A stretch of DNA of 64,000 nt from Acidimicrobiia bacterium (lineage in GTDB: Bacteria > Actinomycetota > Acidimicrobiia > Spongiisociales > UBA4744), in the NCBI GenBank assembly GCA_029863625.1, contig JAOTUY010000001.1:18046-82045 (forward strand). The letters are read 5' to 3'. The position numbers and the translations under genes are program-made. The notes below the pieces were generated by a model that worked only from the letters and a program-made list of their open reading frames with translations, was not told where the DNA came from and ran no database searches. Shown here piece after piece: positions 41,797 through 50,274 of this stretch; positions within the stretch are counted from its first letter, which is position 1; each line of letters opens with the position of its first letter.

Positions 41797-43094
41797 GGAA
41801 GAAAGCGTACTTCTGCCAGGGAAGCGTAGAAACCATCCTCCTGGGCGGGGAGATCGGTCAGCCAGAGCAACCAGAAACCATCTTCCCGCTCGGGGATTTG
41901 TGCCACGACCCGTTCGCCCGACACGGTGCCGCTGGCCAGGCGTTCCCACCCGTCAACTCCGCTGGCGGGGAGCGAAGGGGCCCACATAAGGGTATAGGCG
42001 GTTGCGTTACTGAGGCCGGTAGCCACGAATTGGGCAGGTCGTCCGCTCAACTCAACGGCGATTCCCACCCCCCGTTTGAGTTGCGGCAGCGGGTCGAAGT
42101 ACCGCTCGGTCCGCCAACTTGTGGTCGGATCGCCGTCGATAGCCTTGGGGACGTTCTCTTCGTGCTCACTGCCATCGCCTTCCGGGTCGTAGGAGAAGGC
42201 CCTGACGATGGTGGTTGACCCACCCTCGATGATGGTTGCCACGGTTGAGGTCGTGGTGAGTATTGGGGTTGTCGTGGTCGCATCCGGTGTTGCGGGGAAA
42301 AGGATGGGGGATCCTGGACCCGACGGGAGGACCAGTCCAATCGCCACTATGCCTACCGCCAGAATCGACAGGAGGGCCGCCGGGGCCAGCCAGCGCCACG
42401 ACCAGGTCGGCTCAGGGGCGGTAAGCATCGAGTGCTGGGTCGTGGTGTGCAGCGCCTGGGCGAGACCGGCGGCGTCGAGGTCTCCTCGCCGGGCTGCGTC
42501 GAGTGCCTCGTCGACCGCCGAGGGGATACCGTCGACCATCTGGGATGGGGAAGCCGTGCCGGCCGGCCGTCCCGTGACACAGGTCTCCAGCGTTTCTGCC
42601 AGGGCCCGGGTGTCCTCGGCGACCGTCGCGCCGGTGTGAGGGCGACCGAACGAACCGAGTTTGGCAGGATGGGAACCGGAGAAGTAGATCGCTCCTGCAT
42701 CGATCGCCCCGTGTATCCCTCCGGTTCGATGGAGGGCGTCCAGTCCCTCGGCCAGGCCGGCAGCATTGGGCAGGAATTCATCGACCGGTATTGTCTCGCC
42801 GGCGGCCAACCGGTCGGCCATCGATACTCCGCCGGCCCACTCAGTTACCGAATATGCTCCCTCATCGACCAATCCGGCGGCAAACACGGATATCAAATGG
42901 ACATGGGTTGTTGCAGCTCCCGAGCGCGTGTCGTTCACAAATGCCGCTCGGCGATCGCTCGATGTTTCCGGCCCCAGCACACGAATGAGAACCGGGCGAT
43001 CGAGGGCCGTATCCGTGGCGAGCCACTCTTCAACATCGTGATCGCGGCCCAGCCGCACCTCTAGGCTGAAGCGGTCTGGAAGGGGTGGGGGCAC
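41793..43094 (-). CDS. Transmembrane pseudokinase with extracellular discoidin-like domain (MviN C-terminal type)
   Basis: A 433-residue protein. Residues 5-215 resemble a Ser/Thr kinase fold with all catalytic motifs lost: VLIRVL lacks the usual VAIK lysine, IHGAIDAGAIYF stands where HRDLKPxNI is expected and KLGSFG where DFG is expected. A helix (WLAPAALLSILAVGIVAIGLVL) at about 238-260 is followed by a Thr-rich stalk and an extracellular domain (KAIDGDPTTSWRTERY onward), a discoidin/galactose-binding-like fold. This architecture equals the C-terminal half of mycobacterial MviN, but the MurJ flippase half is absent here. GTG start; it opens the operon with sigma and anti-sigma. Confidence 0.8.
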   Translation of the reverse strand: MPPPLPDRFSLEVRLGRDHDVEEWLATDTALDRPVLIRVLGPETSSDRRAAFVNDTRSGAATTHVHLISVFAAGLVDEGAYSVTEWAGGVSMADRLAAGETIPVDEFLPNAAGLAEGLDALHRTGGIHGAIDAGAIYFSGSHPAKLGSFGRPHTGATVAEDTRALAETLETCVTGRPAGTASPSQMVDGIPSAVDEALDAARRGDLDAAGLAQALHTTTQHSMLTAPEPTWSWRWLAPAALLSILAVGIVAIGLVLPSGPGSPILFPATPDATTTTPILTTTSTVATIIEGGSTTIVRAFSYDPEGDGSEHEENVPKAIDGDPTTSWRTERYFDPLPQLKRGVGIAVELSGRPAQFVATGLSNATAYTLMWAPSLPASGVDGWERLASGTVSGERVVAQIPEREDGFWLLWLTDLPAQEDGFYASLAEVRFLP

Positions 43095-43200
43095 GTGTTT
43101 CTCCGGGGCGGCGCTGTCATGTTCACCTTAAAGGGACAGCAGGCCCAGCTCAGTACTACGAACGTTGCGTGACGAGGAAGGCAGACGTCCTCACACGATG

Positions 43201-43227
43201 TCCTCCCCCGCTGCAAGTGGGGGAGGA
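43201..43227 (-). terminator. Terminator hairpin after degV
   Basis: TCCTCCCCC, nine bases, GGGGGAGGA: a perfect 9-bp GC stem 57 bases past the degV stop. It resembles the hairpin at 22680-22703 (CTCCCCCGCT/AGCGGGGGAG), suggesting a recurring GC hairpin element. Confidence 0.6.
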
Positions 43228-43283
43228 CGGCCCGCCGCGGGCCCGCCGGGGGCAATGAACGGCTCGCCATTACAACGACCGTA

Positions 43284-44123
43284 TCAGCGTGACGCAGAGC
43301 TGAGGCGGTAGGCAATCCCGAGCACTCCCGGCCCGGAGTGGGTACCGACAATGGGACCGATATTGGCGATCAGGTGGACCGGTATCACGGTCGAAAGTTG
43401 CTCTCGAAACGCTTCGACATCGGGCGAATCGCCCGTCAGAATGGCAACCTCCTCGACTCTCGATCCCAACTGGCCCGCTCGTTCCACCAGGGTCGCAAGT
43501 GCTTTGGTGCGGGTTCTAGCCCGGCCAACTGCTGCGACGACTCCGTTCTCGACCGTGATCAGCGGCTTGATGTTTAGCAAGCCTCCCAGGAAGGCCTGGG
43601 TCGTCCCAATCCGGCCGCCGCGCTGGAGATACTCGAGCGTGTCGAGCGCCGCAACGAAACTGGCCCGATCGCGAGCCGCCAGGGCGGCGGCCTCCACCTG
43701 CTCAAGATTGTCACCGCGGGTCGCTGCTCGCGCTGCTTCCAATACTTGAAATCCAAAGGCCATGGAGACATTGCGGGAGTCAACAACCTTCACCGGAATG
43801 GTCGCGGTCTGCTCGGCGGCGATCACCGCTGCCTGGTAAGTGGCACTGAGCCTGGAACTCAGACAAATGGCCAGGATCCCGTCCGCACCCTCGTCCGCCA
43901 GGCTCGCAAACCTCTCCCGGAAGTCTCCAGCGCTCGGTGCGGATGTCTCGGGAAGATCGGAGGATGTCTTCAGTTTGTCCCAGAACTCATCCGGGGTGAG
44001 GTCGATGCGGTCGGCGTACTCTCGGTCGCCGAACCGAATAGACAACGGGACGATCTCGATACGGTGGGTTGCCGAGACCTCAGCTGGTAGATCACACGAT
44101 GAGTCGGTCACAACACGGATCAC
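43284..44123 (-). CDS. DegV family protein (fatty-acid binding)
   Basis: A 279-residue two-domain protein. The DegV hallmarks are VVTDSSCDLP at the N-terminus, LKTSSDLPETSAPSAGDF, ICLSSRLSATYQAA, VVDSRNVSMAFGFQV and LEYLQRGGRIG. Members bind fatty acids, and in some bacteria supply them to the FakA kinase. No FakA-type gene is in the window. GTG start after AAGGGAG. Confidence 0.92.
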   Translation of the reverse strand: MIRVVTDSSCDLPAEVSATHRIEIVPLSIRFGDREYADRIDLTPDEFWDKLKTSSDLPETSAPSAGDFRERFASLADEGADGILAICLSSRLSATYQAAVIAAEQTATIPVKVVDSRNVSMAFGFQVLEAARAATRGDNLEQVEAAALAARDRASFVAALDTLEYLQRGGRIGTTQAFLGGLLNIKPLITVENGVVAAVGRARTRTKALATLVERAGQLGSRVEEVAILTGDSPDVEAFREQLSTVIPVHLIANIGPIVGTHSGPGVLGIAYRLSSASR

Positions 44124-44168
44124 CCGGGCTCCCTTCGCTTCTATTGGACAATAGGTTCCCCGGGAGTG

Positions 44169-44876
44169 TTACCGACGAGAGAAGCGGAGCACCTTCAGCT
44201 GGTCGAGCATCTTCTCAAATCCCTCAGAGACGTACAAACGTCCGGCTGCGTTATCAGGTTGCGTGTTCAGCATCATCGAACGGGCACCGTGCCGCTTGGC
44301 CCATCTCATTGAGGCCCGTACCAGTGATCGGCCGATGCCCTGCCGGGTGTAGTCCGGGTGGACCGCCACTCGTTGGAGGTAGCCGGCAATCGAGCCGACT
44401 CCAACGATGGCGAAACCGGTCGTACGGCTCTCCTCGTGGGTGAGAAGCAAGCTGGCGTGGGGTGTCGCCCCCATCGCTTCCCGGAGACCATCCTGATCGA
44501 GCCTCCAGAGCGGAGGGAAGGCAGCGTGATCGATTTCTTCCACGTGTTCCCAGTCGCGCTCGCCCTCGATGGTGACGGCGTGGGACGGCGCGGGCTGTGA
44601 TCCGACCAGATCGCGGGAGTACAGGTCCAAAGCTTGGTAGGGCTGATAACCCGCGGTGAGCCACAGGCCGGACGAAACGTCTGGCAGGGGTGGAGAAGTC
44701 ACACCGGAGACGCCGATACCGAGGAGGTAGTCCCCGCAGGCAGTCAGGAAATCGGCGCTGCCCCGGATGAGGCGAAGTGAGGCATCGGGGATATCGGCAT
44801 TCCACGGTCGGGCTTCTGCCTTGGCCCAGCCATGCCGAAGGACCAACGGTCCCGGCCAGTCTCCTGTCACCCGCAC
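44169..44876 (-). CDS. GNAT family N-acetyltransferase
   Basis: A 235-residue acetyltransferase. The C-terminal GNAT core includes the acetyl-CoA loop VHPDYTRQGIGRSLVRASMR and the terminal motif NTQPDNAAGRLYVSEGFEK. The N-terminal third is less conserved, perhaps a degenerate second GNAT repeat. The GTG start is uncertain: the frame stays open upstream for 24 sense codons (reading RYEIYGHSSAVATDLPDTE) but with no standard start codon there. The substrate is unknown. It is divergent from the deacetylase gene. Confidence 0.8.
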   Translation of the reverse strand: MRVTGDWPGPLVLRHGWAKAEARPWNADIPDASLRLIRGSADFLTACGDYLLGIGVSGVTSPPLPDVSSGLWLTAGYQPYQALDLYSRDLVGSQPAPSHAVTIEGERDWEHVEEIDHAAFPPLWRLDQDGLREAMGATPHASLLLTHEESRTTGFAIVGVGSIAGYLQRVAVHPDYTRQGIGRSLVRASMRWAKRHGARSMMLNTQPDNAAGRLYVSEGFEKMLDQLKVLRFSRR

Positions 44877-45002
44877 TTCGGTGTCCGGCAGGTCGGTTGC
44901 GACGGCTGAAGAATGTCCATATATCTCATATCGTAGAGCCGGGGTTCAGACTCACCGCCGGTGGTGGATGCAACCCCCCGGATGGTCTGCCACCATGGAC
45001 GC

Positions 45003-46019
45003 ATGAAGGTACTGGTGGCCACCCACCCGGCATTCACTGCACACGCAACCGGCCTTTCGCATCCGGAACGTCCGGCCCGCCTTACCGCTGCCAGGGCGGG
45101 AACGGCCGACGCACCCGTTGACATTGTCGAGTTCTCACCGTCAGAAGCTGAACTCGAACTGCTGGCCGGGGTGCACCTGGTCGATTATGTGCAGTCGATC
45201 AAGCGCTTCTGCGCAGCCGGGGGAGGTCAACTCGATCCGGACACGGTCGTTGGCGTCGATTCTTGGGAAGCGGCGTTGCGAGCTGCTGCTGCCGGTCCTG
45301 ATGCCGCCAACCTGCTCGAGCGGGGAGTGGCTGATGTCGCTTTTCTCCCCATCCGACCTCCCGGCCACCACGCGTTGGAGGATCGGGCCATGGGTTTTTG
45401 CATCTTCAACAATGTGGCGGTCACAGCTCGTTTCCTTGCGGCAAGTGGAAACAGAGTGGCCATCGTCGATTGGGATGTGCACCACGGCAACGGGACCCAG
45501 GAGATGTTCCTGATGGACCCCGAGGTTCTCTATGTTTCCCTTCACGAGTTCCCTGCCTACCCGGGTTCCGGGTGGGTCGATGAGATAGGTTTGGGTCCGG
45601 CGGCCGGGACAACCGTCAACTTCCCGATGCCGGTCGGCACCGGAGGAGATGTGTATCGGGCTTCGTTCGAGCGGGTGGTTCTCCCAATTCTGTCGGCCTT
45701 CAAACCCGATTGGCTCTTGGTCAGCGCCGGCTACGACGCCCACGACGCGGATCCGCTGGCCGGGCTTTCGCTACTCGAAAGTGACTACGCGGCGATGGGG
45801 TCGGCACTGCGCGGTTTGGTGGGGCCCGGAAAGACCATCCTCTTTCTCGAGGGGGGATACAACCTGAAGGCCATCCAGGGATGCGTTGCAGCCACCTTGA
45901 GCGGTCTTGCCGCTGTACCGGTGCCAGATGAGACATCACGCCCGGTTTCCGGGTCTCGCTCCTGGAGGGCCCTGGAATTCGTCGTTGAGGTACAGCAGCG
46001 TCATTGGCAAGTGGTTTAA
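45003..46019 (+). CDS. Histone deacetylase superfamily protein (acetoin-utilisation/acetylpolyamine type)
   Basis: A 338-residue arginase-fold Zn hydrolase. It has HPERPARLTAA, RPPGHHALEDRAMGF, FNNVAVTARFL, the metal-binding DWDVHHGNGTQ, SLHEFPAYPG and SAGYDAHDADPLAG, so the zinc ligands and catalytic His pair are kept. Family substrates are acetylated lysines, polyamines or small amides. The start MKVLVATHPAF is used. It is followed by the PilT-type ATPase gene with a 62-base gap. Confidence 0.92.
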   Translation: MKVLVATHPAFTAHATGLSHPERPARLTAARAGTADAPVDIVEFSPSEAELELLAGVHLVDYVQSIKRFCAAGGGQLDPDTVVGVDSWEAALRAAAAGPDAANLLERGVADVAFLPIRPPGHHALEDRAMGFCIFNNVAVTARFLAASGNRVAIVDWDVHHGNGTQEMFLMDPEVLYVSLHEFPAYPGSGWVDEIGLGPAAGTTVNFPMPVGTGGDVYRASFERVVLPILSAFKPDWLLVSAGYDAHDADPLAGLSLLESDYAAMGSALRGLVGPGKTILFLEGGYNLKAIQGCVAATLSGLAAVPVPDETSRPVSGSRSWRALEFVVEVQQRHWQVV

Positions 46020-46081
46020 GAACGACGGGCCCTGTGCCGATACAGCCTGCGGATAGCAAACGCACCCGCTCCGGAGGCAAG

Positions 46082-47164
46082 ATGACGGTTCCGCTCGACG
46101 AGTTACTGAGGAAGATGATGGACGTTGAAGCATCAGACGTCCATCTCAAGGTCGGCTCACCCCCGGTGATGCGTATTGATGGCGATCTGCACCCAACCAG
46201 CTTGCCGACCCTCACTCCTCAAGACACAGAGTCGTATGCGAAAGGCATTATGCCCGCCCGGGCGGCGGCCGAGTTTGCCGAGAGCAGCGAGGCGGACTTC
46301 GCCTACGGCAAGTCGGATCTCGGGCGATTCCGCGTCAACGTTTTTCGCCAGCGCGGTTCGGTGAGCCTGGTACTCCGTCAGGTCTTGCCGTCGACAAAGA
46401 ATTTCGAGACTCTTGGCCTGCCGCCCATTCTCAACAAGCTTTCGAACGAACCCCGCGGATTGGTTCTCGTCACCGGGCCGACCGGGTCGGGCAAGACCAC
46501 AACGCTCGCAGCCATGATTGATTTCATCAACAGCAGCAAACGGGTCAACATTCTCACGATCGAAGATCCGATCGAGGTTTTGCACTCGGACAAGATGGCG
46601 ATCGTCGCGCAACGCGAGGTTGGTTCTGATACGAAGGACTTCTCGGAAGCATTGAAGCGGGTACTCCGTCAGGATCCGGATGTGATCATGATCGGGGAGA
46701 TGCGGGACGCCGAGACTGTCAAGGCCGCGCTGAAAGCCGCCGAAACAGGGCATTTGGTCCTGTCGTCGCTCCACACCATCGATGCGACGGAGACGGTCAA
46801 CCGGATCGTGGACTTCTTTCCGCCTTACCAGCAGAAGCAGATCCGGTTGCTGTTGGCCAGCACCATCCGCGGAGTAGTCAGCCAGCGTCTTCTCGAGCGC
46901 GCCGACGGCCACGGACGGGTGCCGGCCATTGAAGTTATGACTATGAACGCAAGGGTGTTTGATCGTATCGTCGAAGAGGGGCAAACCCACACGTTGGCCG
47001 ATGTGATCGGAGAGAGCGAGTTCTACGGCATGCAGACATTCGACAACTCGATTCTCCAACTGTTCAAGAAGGGCTTGATTGCGTTCCAGGAAGCCTTGTC
47101 CCATGCGAGCAACCCCCACGACATGAGAGTCCAGGCCGAACAGACCGGATTGGTTGCCGTATAG
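46082..47164 (+). CDS. PilT-like type IV pilus retraction ATPase
   Basis: A 360-residue secretion ATPase of the PilT/PilU branch. It has the N-terminal DELLRKMMDVEASDVHLKVGSP, Walker A GPTGSGKTTT, Asp box TIEDPIEVLH, Walker B IGEMRDAETV and His box TGHLVLSSLHT, plus RLLLASTIRGVVSQRL. GGAGGCAAG precedes the ATG. No other pilus gene is in the window. It is followed by a strong terminator. Confidence 0.92.
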   Translation: MTVPLDELLRKMMDVEASDVHLKVGSPPVMRIDGDLHPTSLPTLTPQDTESYAKGIMPARAAAEFAESSEADFAYGKSDLGRFRVNVFRQRGSVSLVLRQVLPSTKNFETLGLPPILNKLSNEPRGLVLVTGPTGSGKTTTLAAMIDFINSSKRVNILTIEDPIEVLHSDKMAIVAQREVGSDTKDFSEALKRVLRQDPDVIMIGEMRDAETVKAALKAAETGHLVLSSLHTIDATETVNRIVDFFPPYQQKQIRLLLASTIRGVVSQRLLERADGHGRVPAIEVMTMNARVFDRIVEEGQTHTLADVIGESEFYGMQTFDNSILQLFKKGLIAFQEALSHASNPHDMRVQAEQTGLVAV

Positions 47165-47220
47165 GTGGGTTGGTTCCCGTATTGAGATCTCTGCCAGAGC
47201 GGGCGAAGTGAGGTAGAAAC

Positions 47221-47246
47221 AGAAGGGCCGCAACCGCGGCCCTTCT
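47221..47246 (+). terminator. Terminator after the pilT-like gene
   Basis: AGAAGGGCCGC, AACC, GCGGCCCTTCT: a perfect 11-bp stem with the 3' arm ending in a short T-rich tail, 57 bases after the stop and 18 bases before the next gene. Confidence 0.8.
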
Positions 47247-47264
47247 GCCTATCCTGACCGACAG

Positions 47265-48665
47265 ATGATTCCGCAGAGACTGTCCTGGTTACTCGAACCG
47301 GACGGCGTTCCCATACAACTCGCTCAACTCTTCAACGAGGCGGGGCACCAGCTGTACCTGGTTGGTGGATCGATGCGCGACGCTCTGCTGGATCGCCCCC
47401 ATTTCGACCTGGATTTCACGACGGACGCCAGGCCCCATCAGATCAAGGACCTCGTGGCTGGTTGGGCGGATACGGTGTTCACCGTCGGCGAAGCGTTTGG
47501 AACCATCGGGGTGGTCAAGGAAGGCCACACCCACGAGGTCACAACCTTCCGGAGCGAGGTGTACCGCAACGACAGCCGCAAACCACAGGTTGCGTTCTCT
47601 GATGATCTCGAGGTCGACCTGTCGAGGCGGGACTTCACCATCAACTCGATTGCCGTGCAACTACCCCATCCGGAGGTTATCGATCCATACGGCGGGCTCG
47701 AGGACTTGAGCGCCGGGCTATTGCGAACACCGCTGGCGCCTGAGATTTCTTTCTCAGATGACCCGCTCCGGATGCTCCGGTTGTTCCGGTTCATGGCCAC
47801 CTTGGGATTCGATCCCGATCCGGCCGCCCTCGAAGCCGTCGTTGGTATGGCCGATCGTTTGGCGATCGTCAGCGGCGAACGCATCCGTGACGAGTTTTCA
47901 AAACTACTGATGGCCCCCCAGCCGGGAAAGGCTTTGATTGGCATGGTCCATACCGGCCTTGCCGCTCACATCGTCCCAGAGCTGGCCGAACTGGAGATGG
48001 CCCAGGATCCCGTCCACCGTCACAAGGACGTTCTGGCCCACACTGTCGCCGTCATCGACAAGACCGAACCGAAACTCGAACTGCGACTGGCGGCCCTGCT
48101 GCATGACATTGGGAAACCGGCCACACGGCAATTCTCCGATGCAGGCGCCACCTTTCATCACCACGAAGTGGTCGGTGCTCGAATAGCCCGACAGCGATTG
48201 CGGGAGTTGCGGTACCCGAAACACATCGTCGCTGATGTGGGCCAACTGGTTTTTCTGCACCTCCGACCCCACACGTTCAAGATGGGATGGACCGATTCTG
48301 CGGTCCGGCGCTATGTGCGGGACGCCGGCCACCTACTGGAGGACCTCAATCAGCTGGTCCGCTGCGACGTGACCACCCGCAACCAGGCGCGTGCCCGGGA
48401 GATCCAGAACCGCATCAATGAGCTCGAAGAGCGGATAGCGGTTCTGAGCGAGCAAGAACATCTCCTATCGCTCAGGCCTCCCATCGATGGAAACGACGTC
48501 ATGGAGTATCTGGGCATTTCCCCCGGGCCGCGGATTGGCGAGGTCATGGACCTGCTGACCGAGCACCGTATTGAGCGAGGGCCTTACGAAGACATGGAGG
48601 CTTATCGCTTGGTGAGAGAGTGGGCACTCGGGCAGGGGATGGAGGATCCTGGTGAGCGGACCTAG
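47265..48665 (+). CDS. pcnA: CCA tRNA nucleotidyltransferase / poly(A) polymerase family protein
   Basis: A 466-residue class II nucleotidyltransferase. The head domain has LVGGSMRDALLDRPHFDLDF with the two metal-binding Asp, then VDLSRRDFTINSIAVQL and DDPLRMLRLFRFMATLGF. An HD domain follows (LAALLHDIGKPATRQF, HHHEVVGARI). The same gene lies in this neighbourhood in mycobacteria. As CCA is often not encoded in actinobacterial tRNAs, CCA addition is likely. A TATCCT lies nine bases before the ATG. The last 14 bases overlap the M1 peptidase gene. Confidence 0.93.
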   Translation: MIPQRLSWLLEPDGVPIQLAQLFNEAGHQLYLVGGSMRDALLDRPHFDLDFTTDARPHQIKDLVAGWADTVFTVGEAFGTIGVVKEGHTHEVTTFRSEVYRNDSRKPQVAFSDDLEVDLSRRDFTINSIAVQLPHPEVIDPYGGLEDLSAGLLRTPLAPEISFSDDPLRMLRLFRFMATLGFDPDPAALEAVVGMADRLAIVSGERIRDEFSKLLMAPQPGKALIGMVHTGLAAHIVPELAELEMAQDPVHRHKDVLAHTVAVIDKTEPKLELRLAALLHDIGKPATRQFSDAGATFHHHEVVGARIARQRLRELRYPKHIVADVGQLVFLHLRPHTFKMGWTDSAVRRYVRDAGHLLEDLNQLVRCDVTTRNQARAREIQNRINELEERIAVLSEQEHLLSLRPPIDGNDVMEYLGISPGPRIGEVMDLLTEHRIERGPYEDMEAYRLVREWALGQGMEDPGERT

Positions 48666-50196
48666 CAAGCGCCGGCAACGGTGGTCGGCGGTGGGGCCGG
48701 CCACCGCGCTCCTGGTTCTGGCTGGATGTACGGCGACGGCAGGCCAAACCACGACTACCCCGGCTCCGACAACCACCACGGTGGTCGTCACCACCGATCC
48801 AATCGGTTCGGGAGGCGGTCTGGCGGGAGCCGCCGGCCTGGAGGATCCCTACAACCCGGCTGCCGGCAACGGTGGTTACAACGTCATACACTATGACCTC
48901 GATCTCGACCTGGACGTGGCAACCGGCGCCCTGGCAGGCATCACGACGATCGAGGCGATTGCCCTCAATGCGCTCAGTTCCTTCAATCTGGATCTGTACG
49001 ACCTGGACGTATCGGCAGTGGCGGTGAACGGCGACATGGCCGATTTCACTCTCGACGATGGTGAGCTGACGGTGCTGGCAGATCTGGATCGGGGTAGCTC
49101 CTTCAGCGTCACTGTCGGCTATTCCGGGGTGGCCGGTCAGGTCTCCCCGGACTCGGTGCCCATACCAAACGGATGGATCAGGAGCCGGGACGGAATGTTC
49201 ACAGTCAACGAACCGGACGGGGCCGCCACCTCGTATCCGGTGAACAACCATCCGTCGGACAAGGCCACGTATTCGATCAGCGTGACCGTAGACGTCCCCT
49301 ACGTGGCCGTTTCCAACGGATTGCTCGAGGAGACGCGGTCCGGCGAAGGGACAACCACGTTCGTGTATGCGTCAGATGATCCAATCGCAAGCTATCTGAC
49401 GGTGATTGCGGTCGGCTTCTTCGAAGAAGAAGCCGAAGCAGGTCCCCAAGGCTTACCGATCCGCAACTACTTCCCTCGCGACCTCACCGATGTGGAGCGA
49501 GAGCATTTCGCCCGGCAGGCAGAAATGATCGAATTCTTCGCCGGGCTTTTCGGTCCGTACCCGTTCGACTCGTACGGAGCGGTTGTGGTTGATGCGGATT
49601 TCGCAGCCGCCGTCGAGACCCAGACCATGTCCACCTTCGGAAGGGGGGTCCTCGGGTTGGGAGAGTCGGTCGTGGCCCATGAGCTGGCCCACCAGTGGTT
49701 CGGGAACAGCGTGACCCCGGCGTCGTGGAAGGACATCTGGCTGAACGAAGGCTTTGCAACCTACGCGCAGTGGCTCTGGGCGGAGCACGTTGGAGGCTCG
49801 CAGGTGCTCGACAACAGTGTCAGGGCCGCCTATCGCCAGATGAGCGGTCTTGACCTCATCGCGGAAGGCAGCTCGCCGGAGCTGGCGGCGACACTGGCGG
49901 CGCAGCAGTTCCCTTCTCCGGGTGCTCCGCCCCTTGATAATCTCCTCAACGCAGCGGTGTACCAGCGAGGCGCGTTGACGTTGCACGCCCTGCGGTTGCG
50001 TGTTGGTGAGGACCTCTTTTTCGAGCTGCTTCGCTCCTATGCGATGGCGTACCGGCATGGGAATGCTTCCACCGATGACTTCATTGCCGTGGCCGAGGAA
50101 ATCAGTGGACAAGACCTCGACGACCTTTTTGAGGCCTGGTTGTTCGCGGTCGTGGTCCCACCGATTCTGGATCTCGACCTCGTTCCCCCGGGCTAG
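48652..50196 (+). CDS. M1-family metallopeptidase lipoprotein
   Basis: A 514-residue extracytoplasmic aminopeptidase-type zinc protease. Signal and lipobox (ALLVLAGC), then a Thr-rich linker. The N-terminal beta domain begins NVIHYDLDLDLDV, and the catalytic domain has HELAHQWFGNSV with the second Glu in NEGFATYAQWLW. A Gly-x-Met-x-Asn exopeptidase motif is not obvious; the equivalent region reads FAAAVETQTMSTFG. It is shorter than full M1 aminopeptidases, lacking the C-terminal helical domain. The GTG start lies inside the pcnA 3' end. Confidence 0.9.
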   Translation: MSGPSKRRQRWSAVGPATALLVLAGCTATAGQTTTTPAPTTTTVVVTTDPIGSGGGLAGAAGLEDPYNPAAGNGGYNVIHYDLDLDLDVATGALAGITTIEAIALNALSSFNLDLYDLDVSAVAVNGDMADFTLDDGELTVLADLDRGSSFSVTVGYSGVAGQVSPDSVPIPNGWIRSRDGMFTVNEPDGAATSYPVNNHPSDKATYSISVTVDVPYVAVSNGLLEETRSGEGTTTFVYASDDPIASYLTVIAVGFFEEEAEAGPQGLPIRNYFPRDLTDVEREHFARQAEMIEFFAGLFGPYPFDSYGAVVVDADFAAAVETQTMSTFGRGVLGLGESVVAHELAHQWFGNSVTPASWKDIWLNEGFATYAQWLWAEHVGGSQVLDNSVRAAYRQMSGLDLIAEGSSPELAATLAAQQFPSPGAPPLDNLLNAAVYQRGALTLHALRLRVGEDLFFELLRSYAMAYRHGNASTDDFIAVAEEISGQDLDDLFEAWLFAVVVPPILDLDLVPPG

Positions 50197-50219
50197 AACG
50201 GAGAAGCCGCCAGGATCAT

Positions 50220-50248
50220 TTGCCTTATTATACGAATATGCGTATAGT
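50220..50248 (+). promoter_or_regulatory. argC promoter with ARG box
   Basis: TTGCCT (50220-50225) and TATAGT (50243-50248) are 17 bases apart. The spacer holds TATACGAATATGCGTATA (50229-50246), a palindromic ARG-box-like operator overlapping the -10. A near-identical sequence lies at the argR promoter (55238-55255). ArgR bound here would block RNA polymerase. Confidence 0.8.
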
Positions 50249-50274
50249 CTCAGGCTCTTCGAGTGAGGTTCAGT

